A DNA stretch of 64,000 bases from Bin127 sp965221625 (GTDB lineage Bacteria > Chloroflexota > Dehalococcoidia > Lucifugimonadales > Lucifugimonadaceae): contig OZ244903.1 of assembly GCA_965221625.1 (NCBI GenBank), forward strand, positions 1,674,001-1,738,000. The letters are read 5' to 3'. The notes under the pieces were generated by a model. It was not told the origin of the DNA. It saw nothing but the letters and a program-made list of their open reading frames with translations, and searched no databases. The position numbers were made by a program, and so were the translations under genes. This document shows positions 53,270 through 61,749 of this stretch, one piece after another (the stretch's first letter is position 1; every line of letters starts with the position of its first letter).

Positions 53270-54313
53270 ATGGTGAAGACGTCCGGTGGTATTCATTCCC
53301 GGTATCGCGGTTGTTTGGTCGGTCTGGCTGTCGGCGACGCCTTGGGCACGACGCTCGAGTTCAGGGAACCCGGAACATTTCAACCCATAAATGACATGTG
53401 CGGTGGCGGCCCATTCGATTTGGCACCCGGCCAATGGACCGACGATACGTCCATGGCACTCTGCCTATCCGCCAGCTTGATCGAGTCGAATGGGTTCGGT
53501 GCGCACGATCAGATGCGCCGTTACGTGCGATGGCGCGATGAAGGCTACATGTCATCGACTGGTGCATGCTTCGACATTGGCTACGCGACGGATGTCGCAT
53601 TGACGCGCTACGTGCGCACCGGGGATCCATATGCTGGTTCAACCGCAGCCGATACTGCCGGCAACGGTTCACTAATGCGTCTCGCACCGGTGCCGATGTT
53701 TTTCGCCGGAGATGCCGCCGGAGCGATCGAGATGAGTGCTCAGAGCTCGCGCGTCACCCACGGAGCGACTGAAGCGGTGGACGCGTGCCGTTACTTCTCC
53801 GGACTTCTCGTCGGTGCGTTGAATGGCGTTGACAAGGACTCTCTGCTTGCAAGCGCTTATTCGCCGGTCGAAAATCATTGGGTCGATGCACCTTTAACTA
53901 AGAACGTCGCCGAGGTCGCGCACGGTTCGTTCAAGCAAAATAACCCGCCGGAGTCGTTCTTCCGAGATACTTCGTACCTCTCTGAGGAAACTCGTAGATC
54001 GTTGCGGAATCAAACCGATGGTGTTACGTCGCTCATCAAAGGATCTGGATATGTCGTAAAGTCGCTCGAAGCTGCGCTATGGGCATTTCACAAGTCGAAC
54101 GACTTTCGAGATGGCGCGCTACTCGCGGTCAATCTAGGGGATGACGCCGACACGACTGGGGCGATCTACGGACAGTTGGCCGGAGCATACTACGGTTACG
54201 AAGGCATTCCCGTCAATTGGCGTCAACGGTTAGCGATGGCGTGCGAGATATGCGAATTGGCGGACCGCATCCGCCATGCAGCAAGGCAACCACAAACCGG
54301 CGAAGCCCCTTGA
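53270..54313 (+). CDS. ADP-ribosylglycohydrolase family protein
   Basis: A 347-residue all-helical protein of the DraG/ARH family. GCLVGLAVGDALGTTLEF, the metal-binding GQWTDDTSMAL, the GNGSLMRLAPVP block and LAVNLGDDADTTGAIYGQLAGAYYG contain the Asp and Thr ligands of the two-magnesium site. It should remove ADP-ribose from a protein, nucleic acid or small molecule. No ADP-ribosyltransferase or nitrogenase gene is nearby. The gene is framed by tRNA-Gln (95 bases before) and tRNA-Glu (101 bases after). Confidence 0.92.
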   Translation: MVKTSGGIHSRYRGCLVGLAVGDALGTTLEFREPGTFQPINDMCGGGPFDLAPGQWTDDTSMALCLSASLIESNGFGAHDQMRRYVRWRDEGYMSSTGACFDIGYATDVALTRYVRTGDPYAGSTAADTAGNGSLMRLAPVPMFFAGDAAGAIEMSAQSSRVTHGATEAVDACRYFSGLLVGALNGVDKDSLLASAYSPVENHWVDAPLTKNVAEVAHGSFKQNNPPESFFRDTSYLSEETRRSLRNQTDGVTSLIKGSGYVVKSLEAALWAFHKSNDFRDGALLAVNLGDDADTTGAIYGQLAGAYYGYEGIPVNWRQRLAMACEICELADRIRHAARQPQTGEAP

Positions 54314-54368
54314 CGCGAGTGCGTACCAAACTGGCTCTCTAGCCCCATCAGCCTTGGAGCACTGACCA

Positions 54369-54399
54369 TTGGCAACGGGCCATCGAAGGGCGGTATAAT
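54369..54399 (+). promoter_or_regulatory. Promoter of tRNA-Glu
   Basis: A perfect TATAAT (54394-54399) lies 15 bases before the tRNA-Glu gene, with TTGGCA (54369-54374) as -35 at 19-base spacing. Spacing is a little long, but this is the best sigma70-type promoter seen in the window, and its position fits a tRNA with a very short leader. Confidence 0.65.
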
Positions 54400-54414
54400 G
54401 TAACTCGCACCGGT

Positions 54415-54490
54415 GGCCCGTTCGTCTAGTGGCCCAGGACACGGCCCTCTCAAGGCTGAAACAGGGGTTCGACTCCCCTACGGGCTACCA
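54415..54490 (+). tRNA. tRNA-Glu (anticodon CTC)
   Basis: A complete cloverleaf. The acceptor is GGCCCGT with ACGGGCT (one G-T pair), the D arm contains CGTCTAGTGGCCCAGGACA, the anticodon arm is CGGCC-CTCTCAA-GGCTG giving CTC, and the T arm is GGGG-TTCGACT-CCCC. The discriminator A and CCA end are encoded. A TATAAT promoter lies just upstream. Confidence 0.95.
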
Positions 54491-54604
54491 ACTCATCGCA
54501 TAGTTGGTGCCAACCGGTTGCTCGCCACCGTCTTGTGGCAATGTTGGTGTGGGGTCGGTTTCGAATGCGCGGTCGCGATTCAACCCCAAATCAAGGAGAC
54601 CGAT

Positions 54605-56698
54605 ATGAGGGATCGGGGCATGGGTGGGATGCGAGGAATGGGTTCGGGGCCGATGGAGCTGGAACCGAATCGATCATTCCCGCGCGAAACCTTCAAGCGC
54701 GTGGTTCGGCTTTACCGCCAGTACTACGGAACGCTACTCATCGTCGCCATCCTCGTGTTGGCAACCTCCGGACTCGGCGTCGTTACTCCCCTCCTCATTC
54801 AACGCGTTATCGACGACGCATTGCCACAGCAGGACATGCCGCTCCTCACGTGGCTCATCGCGGGCATGGTCGTGGCAGCAGCGTTGGCCGGCGGATTGAA
54901 CCTTATCCAATCGAGATTGAACGCCTCGGTCGGATTCAGGGTGATGGAAGACATGCGCCACGCTCTTTACAACCACTTGCTCAAGCAGCCGATCTCATTT
55001 TTCTCGTCAACCAAAACCGGCGACATCCAGTCTCGCCTTGCCAACGACGTTTCGAGCACTCAGTTGGTACTGACCGACACCGTCGTCAACATTCTTTCGA
55101 GCGTGACCGTTGTAGCCGCAGCACTGGTTGCGATGCTAATCCTCTCCTGGGAGTTGACCATCGTCGCCATCTGCACGCTGCCGGTGTTCGCCTACTTTTC
55201 GCGCGTCGTCGGCATGCGCCGTCGCCGACTCACCAGCCAGATGCAACGAACCTTGGCCGATCTGACCGCAAAGTCTGGAGAAACACTCTTCGTTTCGGGA
55301 GTTTTGGTCGCCAAGACGTTCGGGCGTGAGGAGGAGCAGCTCCGCGAGTTCCAAAACACCAATTCAAAACTCACCGATGTATCAATCCGGCAGTACATGA
55401 CTGGTCGCGGATTTTTCGTTGTGGTCCAAGCATTCTTCACGATGGCACCGGCGTTCATTTGGCTGGTCGGCGGCATACTGATTATCGGCGACAGTACACG
55501 GGTGTCTCTAGGAGACATCGTTGCATTCACCACCATCCAAGCCCGTCTGCTCTTCCCGATGGCCAATCTCTTGCAGCGCGGCGTCGAGATATCCGGGTCT
55601 CTGGCACTGTTCGAGCGGATCTTCGAGTACATGGACATCAAGCCCACGATCGTCGACCCGGCGCAACCCGTTCGCGTCGACCCTGCAACCGCGAGAGGAG
55701 AAGTCGTTTTCGACAAGGTGTCGTTCACGTATCGGCAGTCCGAGCTCGAGCGCATCGCCGCCCGTCACACGGCCCGGATTGCCCAATCTGCACGAAGTCG
55801 TGGACAAGCATCGTTCGAGAAGGGATTTAACGGTGGCAGGGCTACCGGCGAAGGCAACCAAATGTCGTCGGGAGCCGGACAGAGGCTTGACGGTCGACAA
55901 GATCCGCGAAGCGGAGGTTTGAGTCTACCCACCAATGGCGTTGCAGATGATGTTGAAGAAGATCTGTTCTCGCTCAACGATATCTCTTTCACCGCCAAGG
56001 CGGGAGAGTTGACGGCACTTGTCGGTCCCAGCGGATCTGGCAAGACCACTATCGGATACCTCGCGTCTCGCCTGTACGATGCTGATTCCGGCTCAGTCTC
56101 GATCGACGGAGTCAACGTCAAGGACATCACCCACGAAGACTTGAGCCAACTAGTCGGAGTTGTCTCGCAGACACCTTTTCTCTTTCACGCGTCGGTGCGA
56201 GACAACTTGCTCTACGGACGTCCAGACGCGCAGATGGTCGAATTAGTAGAGGCTGCGAAGGCTGCACAGATCCACGACACGATAGCGGCGATGCCGGAAG
56301 GTTTCGACTCGGTGGTTGGCGAGCATGGGTACCGGCTTTCCGGCGGCGAAAGACAGCGATTAGCAATTGCCAGAGTCATTCTTGCCGATCCACGGATTCT
56401 GCTACTCGACGAAGCTACGAGCGCGCTGGACACGCTCTCGGAGCGTCTCATCCGCGAGGCAATTGACCGGTTGCGACAAGGGCGAACGACGATCGCGATT
56501 GCACACCGCCTCTCCACAGTTATTGCCGCGCACCAGATCCTCGTCGTGAACGATGGCGATATCCAAGCGCGTGGTCGTCACGAAGAGCTCGTGAAATCCT
56601 CGAACCTGTATCGCAAACTCTACGAAGAGCAGTTCACCGTAGTGCCGACGACCCGTGAAATACCGCCGATCGCTGAACCGCTTATCGCAACCGCTTAG
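54605..56698 (+). CDS. ABC exporter half-transporter with a long insertion in its ATPase domain
   Basis: A protein of 697 residues from the ATG after CAAGGAGACCGAT. A six-helix membrane domain (about 40-330) is fused to an ATPase: A-loop FTYR at about 374-377, Walker A GPSGSGKT at 474-481, signature LSGGERQR at 578-585, Walker B ILLLDEATSALD at 598-609 and H-loop His634. Between A-loop and Walker A there are about 97 residues instead of the usual 25-30; the extra part (about 378-453) is polar and Gly/Arg/Ser-rich. It is in frame and the rest is intact. The substrate is unknown. The frame extends back over tRNA-Glu, which is rejected. Confidence 0.93.
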   Translation: MRDRGMGGMRGMGSGPMELEPNRSFPRETFKRVVRLYRQYYGTLLIVAILVLATSGLGVVTPLLIQRVIDDALPQQDMPLLTWLIAGMVVAAALAGGLNLIQSRLNASVGFRVMEDMRHALYNHLLKQPISFFSSTKTGDIQSRLANDVSSTQLVLTDTVVNILSSVTVVAAALVAMLILSWELTIVAICTLPVFAYFSRVVGMRRRRLTSQMQRTLADLTAKSGETLFVSGVLVAKTFGREEEQLREFQNTNSKLTDVSIRQYMTGRGFFVVVQAFFTMAPAFIWLVGGILIIGDSTRVSLGDIVAFTTIQARLLFPMANLLQRGVEISGSLALFERIFEYMDIKPTIVDPAQPVRVDPATARGEVVFDKVSFTYRQSELERIAARHTARIAQSARSRGQASFEKGFNGGRATGEGNQMSSGAGQRLDGRQDPRSGGLSLPTNGVADDVEEDLFSLNDISFTAKAGELTALVGPSGSGKTTIGYLASRLYDADSGSVSIDGVNVKDITHEDLSQLVGVVSQTPFLFHASVRDNLLYGRPDAQMVELVEAAKAAQIHDTIAAMPEGFDSVVGEHGYRLSGGERQRLAIARVILADPRILLLDEATSALDTLSERLIREAIDRLRQGRTTIAIAHRLSTVIAAHQILVVNDGDIQARGRHEELVKSSNLYRKLYEEQFTVVPTTREIPPIAEPLIATA

Positions 56699-56727
56699 AC
56701 CGCATATGCCGCCGTCGATGGATTTGG

Positions 56728-57219
56728 TTATCGGCACCAAACGCCGTCGTCGAACCACGTGCCGTTGACCAAGACATAAGCCCCGCTCGACCGGATCGTA
56801 TCGGTATACCCGCCGTCCAAGAATAGGTCGTAGTTCAAATCGAAACGATCGTCACGCCCCTTGGTCGCCTCTGGATTCCTTACGTCCAGCTCCGCTTCGG
56901 CGGGGTTGCGCTGGCTCAGGTACGTTTGCACGTCATTCGTGAAGCGATCGACATCTCGGCGGGTACGGTAGTTGGGGCTGCAAGCTTGAAACGCAGCTTC
57001 CCAGTCTTGCCGAAAGATCGCATCGGTTTGCTCTACGAAGAGTGCTTCGATCGTTGCTTTGGATGCTTGCGTAAAGGTCGGGGTTGCAGTCGGTTCTGGT
57101 TCACTCGCCGGCATCGCAGTCGGCGTTACCACTCTGCCTACAGTCCCGCAACCGATTAACGTTAACAACGCCGACGCTAGTACGGAACCAAGGATGACCA
57201 TGCCAATCAATCGACTCAT
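56728..57219 (-). CDS. Small lipoprotein of unknown function
   Basis: A 163-residue protein with a signal peptide and lipobox (L-I-G-C, Cys24), a Pro/Thr/Glu linker (PTAMPASEPEPTATPTFTQ), then a domain with FVEQTDAIFRQDWEAAFQACSPNYRTRRDVDRF, like NTF2/SnoaL-type lipoprotein domains. The C-terminus ends WFDDGVWCR with a possible disulfide partner. Its ATG overlaps the cation-efflux gene stop (ATGA), so the two are coupled. Confidence 0.8.
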   Translation of the reverse strand: MSRLIGMVILGSVLASALLTLIGCGTVGRVVTPTAMPASEPEPTATPTFTQASKATIEALFVEQTDAIFRQDWEAAFQACSPNYRTRRDVDRFTNDVQTYLSQRNPAEAELDVRNPEATKGRDDRFDLNYDLFLDGGYTDTIRSSGAYVLVNGTWFDDGVWCR

Positions 57220-58199
57220 TTGGACGGCTCCGAAAGTGGTTGATTCGGGATCATGACGGTCTCAACTGACTCGGAAGTCACGCTGTTGAGTGCCCATCGG
57301 CGTTCCAACGTGAAGCCAACGTCAATCGCGAGATACCGATATTCCTGTGAGAGTGCTGCGTATATGCGGTAGCGGATTGCGTCATGCCGTTTTATGTCGA
57401 TCGGCATCTTCGCCTCCGGATTGACGACTATGTAGATGTGAACATGGATATACCGACCGACTTCCACAACCCTCAGGTGAAGTTCATCGTGCTCGACGTC
57501 GGTCAATGCGGTTGCGACAAGATCGGCGACCTTGGATTGAACTGACCTTGGCGGTGCTTTTCCGACCAGCTGACCCCAGTTTTGGCGGATGGTTTGAAGC
57601 GGTTGCGGAACCGCGATGGCGGCGATCGCCAGCATCATCACCGGGTCTGCATACGGGGCCAAATCCGACCACTGCGAGTTTTGGATCAACAAAGTCACAA
57701 CGAAAGCGAAACCAACCGCAGAACTGATCAAAGTGTCAACGGTCCAGTTTCGGGCATCAACCTCGACAATCGGTGATCCGGATGTTCTCGCATATCGCCT
57801 GAGAAACACGATCACCACCACCCCGCCGATTGTTGCGATTGCGGCGTAGACTATCCCTCCACCGGCAGCAATATCACGCCCACCAACGAGAATCGTTCTC
57901 ACTGCTTCCCATACCGCATAGATGAGTACAAACGCAATCAACAAACCTTTGAAGAGATTGAGCATCGGTTCGAAGGTGGCGTAACCGAATGGGTACGACT
58001 CGTCTCGGGGGCGCGTCACCAGACTCGACACGTAAAACGTAAGAAACCCGACAACGCCGAAGATAAGCGAGAAAATGCCGTCGAGAAAGACTGCACCCGA
58101 TTGGCTAGCCAGTGAGATTGCGATGCCGAGGACGCCGAAAAAGCTGCTTGCGACGATTGAGATGATTATTGGTCTGCGTTCGATGGCTTCAGAAGTCAT
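57216..58199 (-). CDS. Cation diffusion facilitator family transporter with altered metal site
   Basis: A 327-residue protein with about six membrane helices and a C-terminal cytoplasmic domain. Against YiiP, the transport-site ligands D45, D49, H153 and D157 correspond to Asp40, Ser44, Asn151 and Asp155, so two of the four are replaced. The loop RPRDESYPFGYATFEPML is typical of CDF proteins. The metal is therefore uncertain, perhaps not zinc. It is translated just before the small lipoprotein gene and overlaps it by 4 bases. Confidence 0.85.
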   Translation of the reverse strand: MTSEAIERRPIIISIVASSFFGVLGIAISLASQSGAVFLDGIFSLIFGVVGFLTFYVSSLVTRPRDESYPFGYATFEPMLNLFKGLLIAFVLIYAVWEAVRTILVGGRDIAAGGGIVYAAIATIGGVVVIVFLRRYARTSGSPIVEVDARNWTVDTLISSAVGFAFVVTLLIQNSQWSDLAPYADPVMMLAIAAIAVPQPLQTIRQNWGQLVGKAPPRSVQSKVADLVATALTDVEHDELHLRVVEVGRYIHVHIYIVVNPEAKMPIDIKRHDAIRYRIYAALSQEYRYLAIDVGFTLERRWALNSVTSESVETVMIPNQPLSEPSK

Positions 58200-58234
58200 C
58201 TAAATTTCCGGCCGGGGACGGATATCCTTCGCGA

Positions 58235-58260
58235 GTGATTCTATGAAATCGGCGAATCAC
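58235..58260. promoter_or_regulatory. 7-bp inverted repeat upstream of the cation-efflux gene
   Basis: GTGATTC (58235-58241) and GAATCAC (58254-58260) are exact complements around a 12-base loop, about 36 bases upstream of the CDF start on the minus strand. It could be an operator for a metal-responsive regulator or a weak hairpin after the GYD gene. No metal-regulator gene is adjacent. Confidence 0.35.
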
Positions 58261-58347
58261 GTTTGTGAAACTAGATCTAGGTCTGAGCCGTCAACGCGGA
58301 CCAATGAGAGTTGGTGATCGTTTCATCTCTTGCCAGTACATAGACCC

Positions 58348-58674
58348 TTACGCGACATTGGTACGCATTGTCTCGATGAACTCGCTAATGGGGATTGCGG
58401 AGTAGGTTTCAGTGTCGATCGTTCCCCGAGCCCCGAGTTCGATCGCGATGCGCGACATCTCACCGTTATCTGGAGCTTCGATGATGGTGACGAAGTCGTA
58501 TTGCCCCATGATGGCGTATTGGGCAACGACATGACACCCGCGCATCTCAACCTCATTGTTGACCTCCAGTATCCGTTCCGGATGCGTCCTGACGCGATCA
58601 CGGCCCCGTTCCGTGAGTTTCGAGAACATCAGATAGGTGTTGACTTTCGGTTCTGGGTTGTCCGTATCGGGCAT
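58348..58674 (-). CDS. GYD-domain protein
   Basis: A 108-residue protein. NTYLMFSKLTERGRDRVRTHPERILEVNNEVEMRGCHVVAQYAIMGQYDFVTIIEAPDNGEMSRIAIEL is the GYD-domain pattern (here GQYD), a small ferredoxin-like fold of unknown function. It lies 15 bases downstream of the ThDP enzyme on the same strand and is probably co-transcribed with it. Confidence 0.85.
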   Translation of the reverse strand: MPDTDNPEPKVNTYLMFSKLTERGRDRVRTHPERILEVNNEVEMRGCHVVAQYAIMGQYDFVTIIEAPDNGEMSRIAIELGARGTIDTETYSAIPISEFIETMRTNVA

Positions 58675-58689
58675 TGCGAAACTCCTTCT

Positions 58690-60324
58690 TTACTCCATCT
58701 TGGAACCGACGAATCGAGACAATGCACGCGCGGTTGGGTCGGTGTGCACGTTGACGATGGCCGGCACTCCGGCATCGAACGCGCGCTCCAGGGCTGGTCT
58801 GATCTGCGACGGTTCGCGAACTTCCTCGCCGTACCCACCTAACGCCTCGGCAATAGCATCGAAGCGGGTCCAACCCAACTCGCGACCCGGTTTTCGCACA
58901 CCTTCGACGCGCGCAGTCCAGCCTTCATTATTCGAAACGACGACCACAATCGGCAGCTTGTAGCGCACCGCCGTGTCGAAGTCTTGGATATTCATACCAA
59001 GAGATCCATCGCCGTGGAGCGCAACGACCTGCTTGTCGGGTTTGGCCAACTGTGCACCGATGGCGAACGGCAATCCGACGCCCATGCACCCGGTGGTACC
59101 TGAGTTGAGACGGTGCCCCGGTTCATACGTTGGTATCGACTGGCGGCCGTAGTGCAGAATTTCGTTGCCGTCGACGGTTAGGATCGCATCGCGATCTATC
59201 ACTTCCCGCAACTCCTTGCACAAGCGCAACGGGTGGATCGGAGCCTGTTTCGAATTCTCGATAGCCTCAGAACGTTGTCGACGATCTAGTTCGATGTCGC
59301 GCAAGTATGCCACCCATTGCGAACTTGCTTTCGACTTTACACCGACGCGAGCGATCTCTCGGTTAATCTCACGCATTGCCGACTTGGCATCGGCAACGAT
59401 GCCAATGTCGACTGAACGGTTATGTCCGATTTCCGCTGCGTGAACGTCAATCTGGATGATCTTGGCGGTTGGCGAGATCCGACGGCCGAAGGTCATTATC
59501 CAGTTGAAGCGCGTTCCGACCACGAGTACCGCGTCGGTTTCGCGAAACGCGGTTGAACGTGCCGCCGGGAATGAGACAGCGTGGTCTTCGGGTATCAATC
59601 CTCTGGCGATTGGCGTGGTGTAGAACGGAACGCCCGTTCGGTCAACGAACTCTTGCAATTCTTCCCATGCACCTGACCACCATGGACCGCTACCTGCCAA
59701 AAGTATCGGGCGTTCAGCCTCAGAAAGTATTCGGACGGATTCCGTTACGAGGTCAGGATCCGGGCTGGATGGTGCTACGGTTTTAGCGCGCGTCGGTTGT
59801 GGTACGTCCGCTTCGTCGACCTCGCCATAAAGCAAGTCCTCGTTGCATTCGACGTAAACCGGGCCAGGGCGATCGGACATTGCGGTTCGAAATGCCGTCG
59901 AAATGTGCTCAGGGAAACGTGCCGTCAACGCAGGTCGGATTACCGATTTCGACACCGGGGCAAAGACATTCGGAAGGTCGATTTCTTGGAACCCATCGCG
60001 GTAGACGTCGCGCAACGGACCGGCTCCTCCCAACGTAACCATCGGAGCTGCGTCGACGTGGGCGTTATAGATCCCGGTGAGGAGGTTTAGCGTTCCGGGA
60101 CCCGATGCCGAAGTGGTGACTCCAGGCGTACGCTTCACCCGAGCATAAGCGTGAGCCGCCATCGCCGCCGCTTGCTCGTGTCGGAAGTCAACAGTCTTGA
60201 TGCCCAAATCCTCCGAGTTGTTGACTATCTCGTAGTTCGGGCCACCCATCAAATAAAAGAGATGGTCGACGCCTTCTTCCTTCAACGTTCGGGCGATCAG
60301 GTAACTTCCGTCGACTTTTGGCAT
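58690..60324 (-). CDS. Thiamine-diphosphate enzyme of the acetolactate-synthase/oxalyl-CoA-decarboxylase type
   Basis: A protein of 544 residues with three domains. The PYR domain has FRHEQAAAMAAHAYARV with the conserved Glu that activates ThDP, the central domain follows (LVVGTRFNWIMTFGRR), and the PP domain has GDGSLGMNIQDFDTAVRYKLPIVVVVSNNEGW. It handles a 2-oxo acid or an oxalyl-type thioester; the substrate is not clear. There is no ilvN small subunit, so acetolactate synthase is unlikely. The frame is open to 60381, but PKVDGSYLIARTL fits the normal start at 60324. Confidence 0.9.
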   Translation of the reverse strand: MPKVDGSYLIARTLKEEGVDHLFYLMGGPNYEIVNNSEDLGIKTVDFRHEQAAAMAAHAYARVKRTPGVTTSASGPGTLNLLTGIYNAHVDAAPMVTLGGAGPLRDVYRDGFQEIDLPNVFAPVSKSVIRPALTARFPEHISTAFRTAMSDRPGPVYVECNEDLLYGEVDEADVPQPTRAKTVAPSSPDPDLVTESVRILSEAERPILLAGSGPWWSGAWEELQEFVDRTGVPFYTTPIARGLIPEDHAVSFPAARSTAFRETDAVLVVGTRFNWIMTFGRRISPTAKIIQIDVHAAEIGHNRSVDIGIVADAKSAMREINREIARVGVKSKASSQWVAYLRDIELDRRQRSEAIENSKQAPIHPLRLCKELREVIDRDAILTVDGNEILHYGRQSIPTYEPGHRLNSGTTGCMGVGLPFAIGAQLAKPDKQVVALHGDGSLGMNIQDFDTAVRYKLPIVVVVSNNEGWTARVEGVRKPGRELGWTRFDAIAEALGGYGEEVREPSQIRPALERAFDAGVPAIVNVHTDPTARALSRFVGSKME

Positions 60325-60483
60325 TTGGTTGCGAGTTGAGAAAATGGAACTGAGTTTCTGGCAACAAGAATAACCATTCACCCATTGACAGCAACGCGAA
60401 TCGGGTCGTCCAAAGCCGGTGTGCTGACCTAACGCGCATCGTGAAATAGCTGTGTGGTTTTGCTGGCGCGAGACCTCTCCACG

Positions 60484-61653
60484 CTAATCGCTGGCCGGCC
60501 AGTTGTGGATCGTCTCGCGCAAGCGCATCGCATCCGTTTCGGGGAAAGCCGATATCGACCGAAGAATCGGATCGGATTCTGCAGTCGGATCATCCTTCAT
60601 TGCCTCTGTCAAAAGTTCGACGCCGGAGTTGAAGTCGTTGCGATGGACGTACTCAGACTGTATCGAGCCGTCGTCCTCGGTGTTGTGCCACGCTCCTAAC
60701 GGGAAAGAAGTGCCCGTTACCGGAAACCCATGTGCTTTGAATGCCGTCGCCTCACACCCGCCAGCCGACATCAGCGCGCGTTGCACCTTGAAACTATCGT
60801 TGTCGTCTCGCTGCCGGATTCGGCGTGCTGCGGAGTGAAGAATCGCTTCCGCATGATGGTCGAAGGTGGTAACTCGGTCGCCGGTGCGAATGATCACCCC
60901 GTCGCCTTGGCGTGCCGTTTCGCTCTTCAAGCTAGTCTCGACTGAGACCACAATCGACGACCGATCAAGTTCATCATCCCCCGCAGCCAATGCAGCACCT
61001 ACCAGTCCAACCTCCTCAGCGCGCGTGAATAGTCCGAAAGCAGGACGTCTATTGGCCTCCTCGGCATGGTTCGCGATCAACGCCGAGATTATCGCCGCAC
61101 AACCGGCAAGGTCGTCGAGTTGTCGTCCGCGAATCAGGTCCCCATCGAGTTGAAAGTCAGGAAGGTCGAGGATTATCGGTGCCGGCAGATCGTTTGCCGT
61201 AACGCGACGCGTCGGCGAACCGAAGTCGTGTCGAACTATGACTCGGTCAGTCCGGACGAATCTACCGTTGCCGACATCGCGAAGGATGCCATGCGATTCA
61301 ACGGTACCTCGTGCGATTGTTCCGAACTCGCCGACGAACTTCACCTCCATGCCCGCATCGTAAGCGCGTCTACCGAGGCCGCCGCGCGGCAAAGCCAAAA
61401 TACGCACGAAGTCGTCAGTCTCTTCGATGATCTCGACGGCTTCGAATCCCGGGTGGTCCATGTGCGCCACGAAGATCAATGGTGCAATCTCTGGATCCCC
61501 GGGCAGCGAGGCACAGATGTTGCCCCAGCGGTCAGCTTTCACCTCGACCCCTGCTTGCCGGAGGGTAGTCACGATCTCCCGTGCAATCTGCCTTTCATGG
61601 AACGAAACTGTAGGAATCCGGCACAATCGCTCCAAGATTTCGACTGCATCCAT
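60484..61653 (-). CDS. M42-like metallopeptidase
   Basis: A 389-residue M20/M42-type metallopeptidase with a PDZ-like insertion. The zinc ligands and acids are visible: His and Asp in FVAHMDHPGF, Asp in GRQLDDLAGC, the Glu-Glu pair in FTRAEEVGLVGAAL, and His in GAWHNTED. FTRAEEVGLVGA is typical of M42 aminopeptidases (endoglucanase M type). It may cleave peptides or N-acyl groups. It lies 159 bases upstream of the ThDP enzyme and is divergent from the first hydroxyacid dehydrogenase. Confidence 0.88.
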   Translation of the reverse strand: MDAVEILERLCRIPTVSFHERQIAREIVTTLRQAGVEVKADRWGNICASLPGDPEIAPLIFVAHMDHPGFEAVEIIEETDDFVRILALPRGGLGRRAYDAGMEVKFVGEFGTIARGTVESHGILRDVGNGRFVRTDRVIVRHDFGSPTRRVTANDLPAPIILDLPDFQLDGDLIRGRQLDDLAGCAAIISALIANHAEEANRRPAFGLFTRAEEVGLVGAALAAGDDELDRSSIVVSVETSLKSETARQGDGVIIRTGDRVTTFDHHAEAILHSAARRIRQRDDNDSFKVQRALMSAGGCEATAFKAHGFPVTGTSFPLGAWHNTEDDGSIQSEYVHRNDFNSGVELLTEAMKDDPTAESDPILRSISAFPETDAMRLRETIHNWPASD

Positions 61654-61749
61654 GAACCACGATGATATGCCAATTCGGGTGCATTCTCAGGTGTACAATT
61701 CCCTTCGGAGTCGCACTGCGGCACTTTCGAGAACATAGGAAATTCGCTG

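Noticed and set aside
54413..54604. N-terminal extension of the ABC exporter over tRNA-Glu
   Set aside because: It translates the tRNA gene; a good ribosome site precedes the ATG at 54605.
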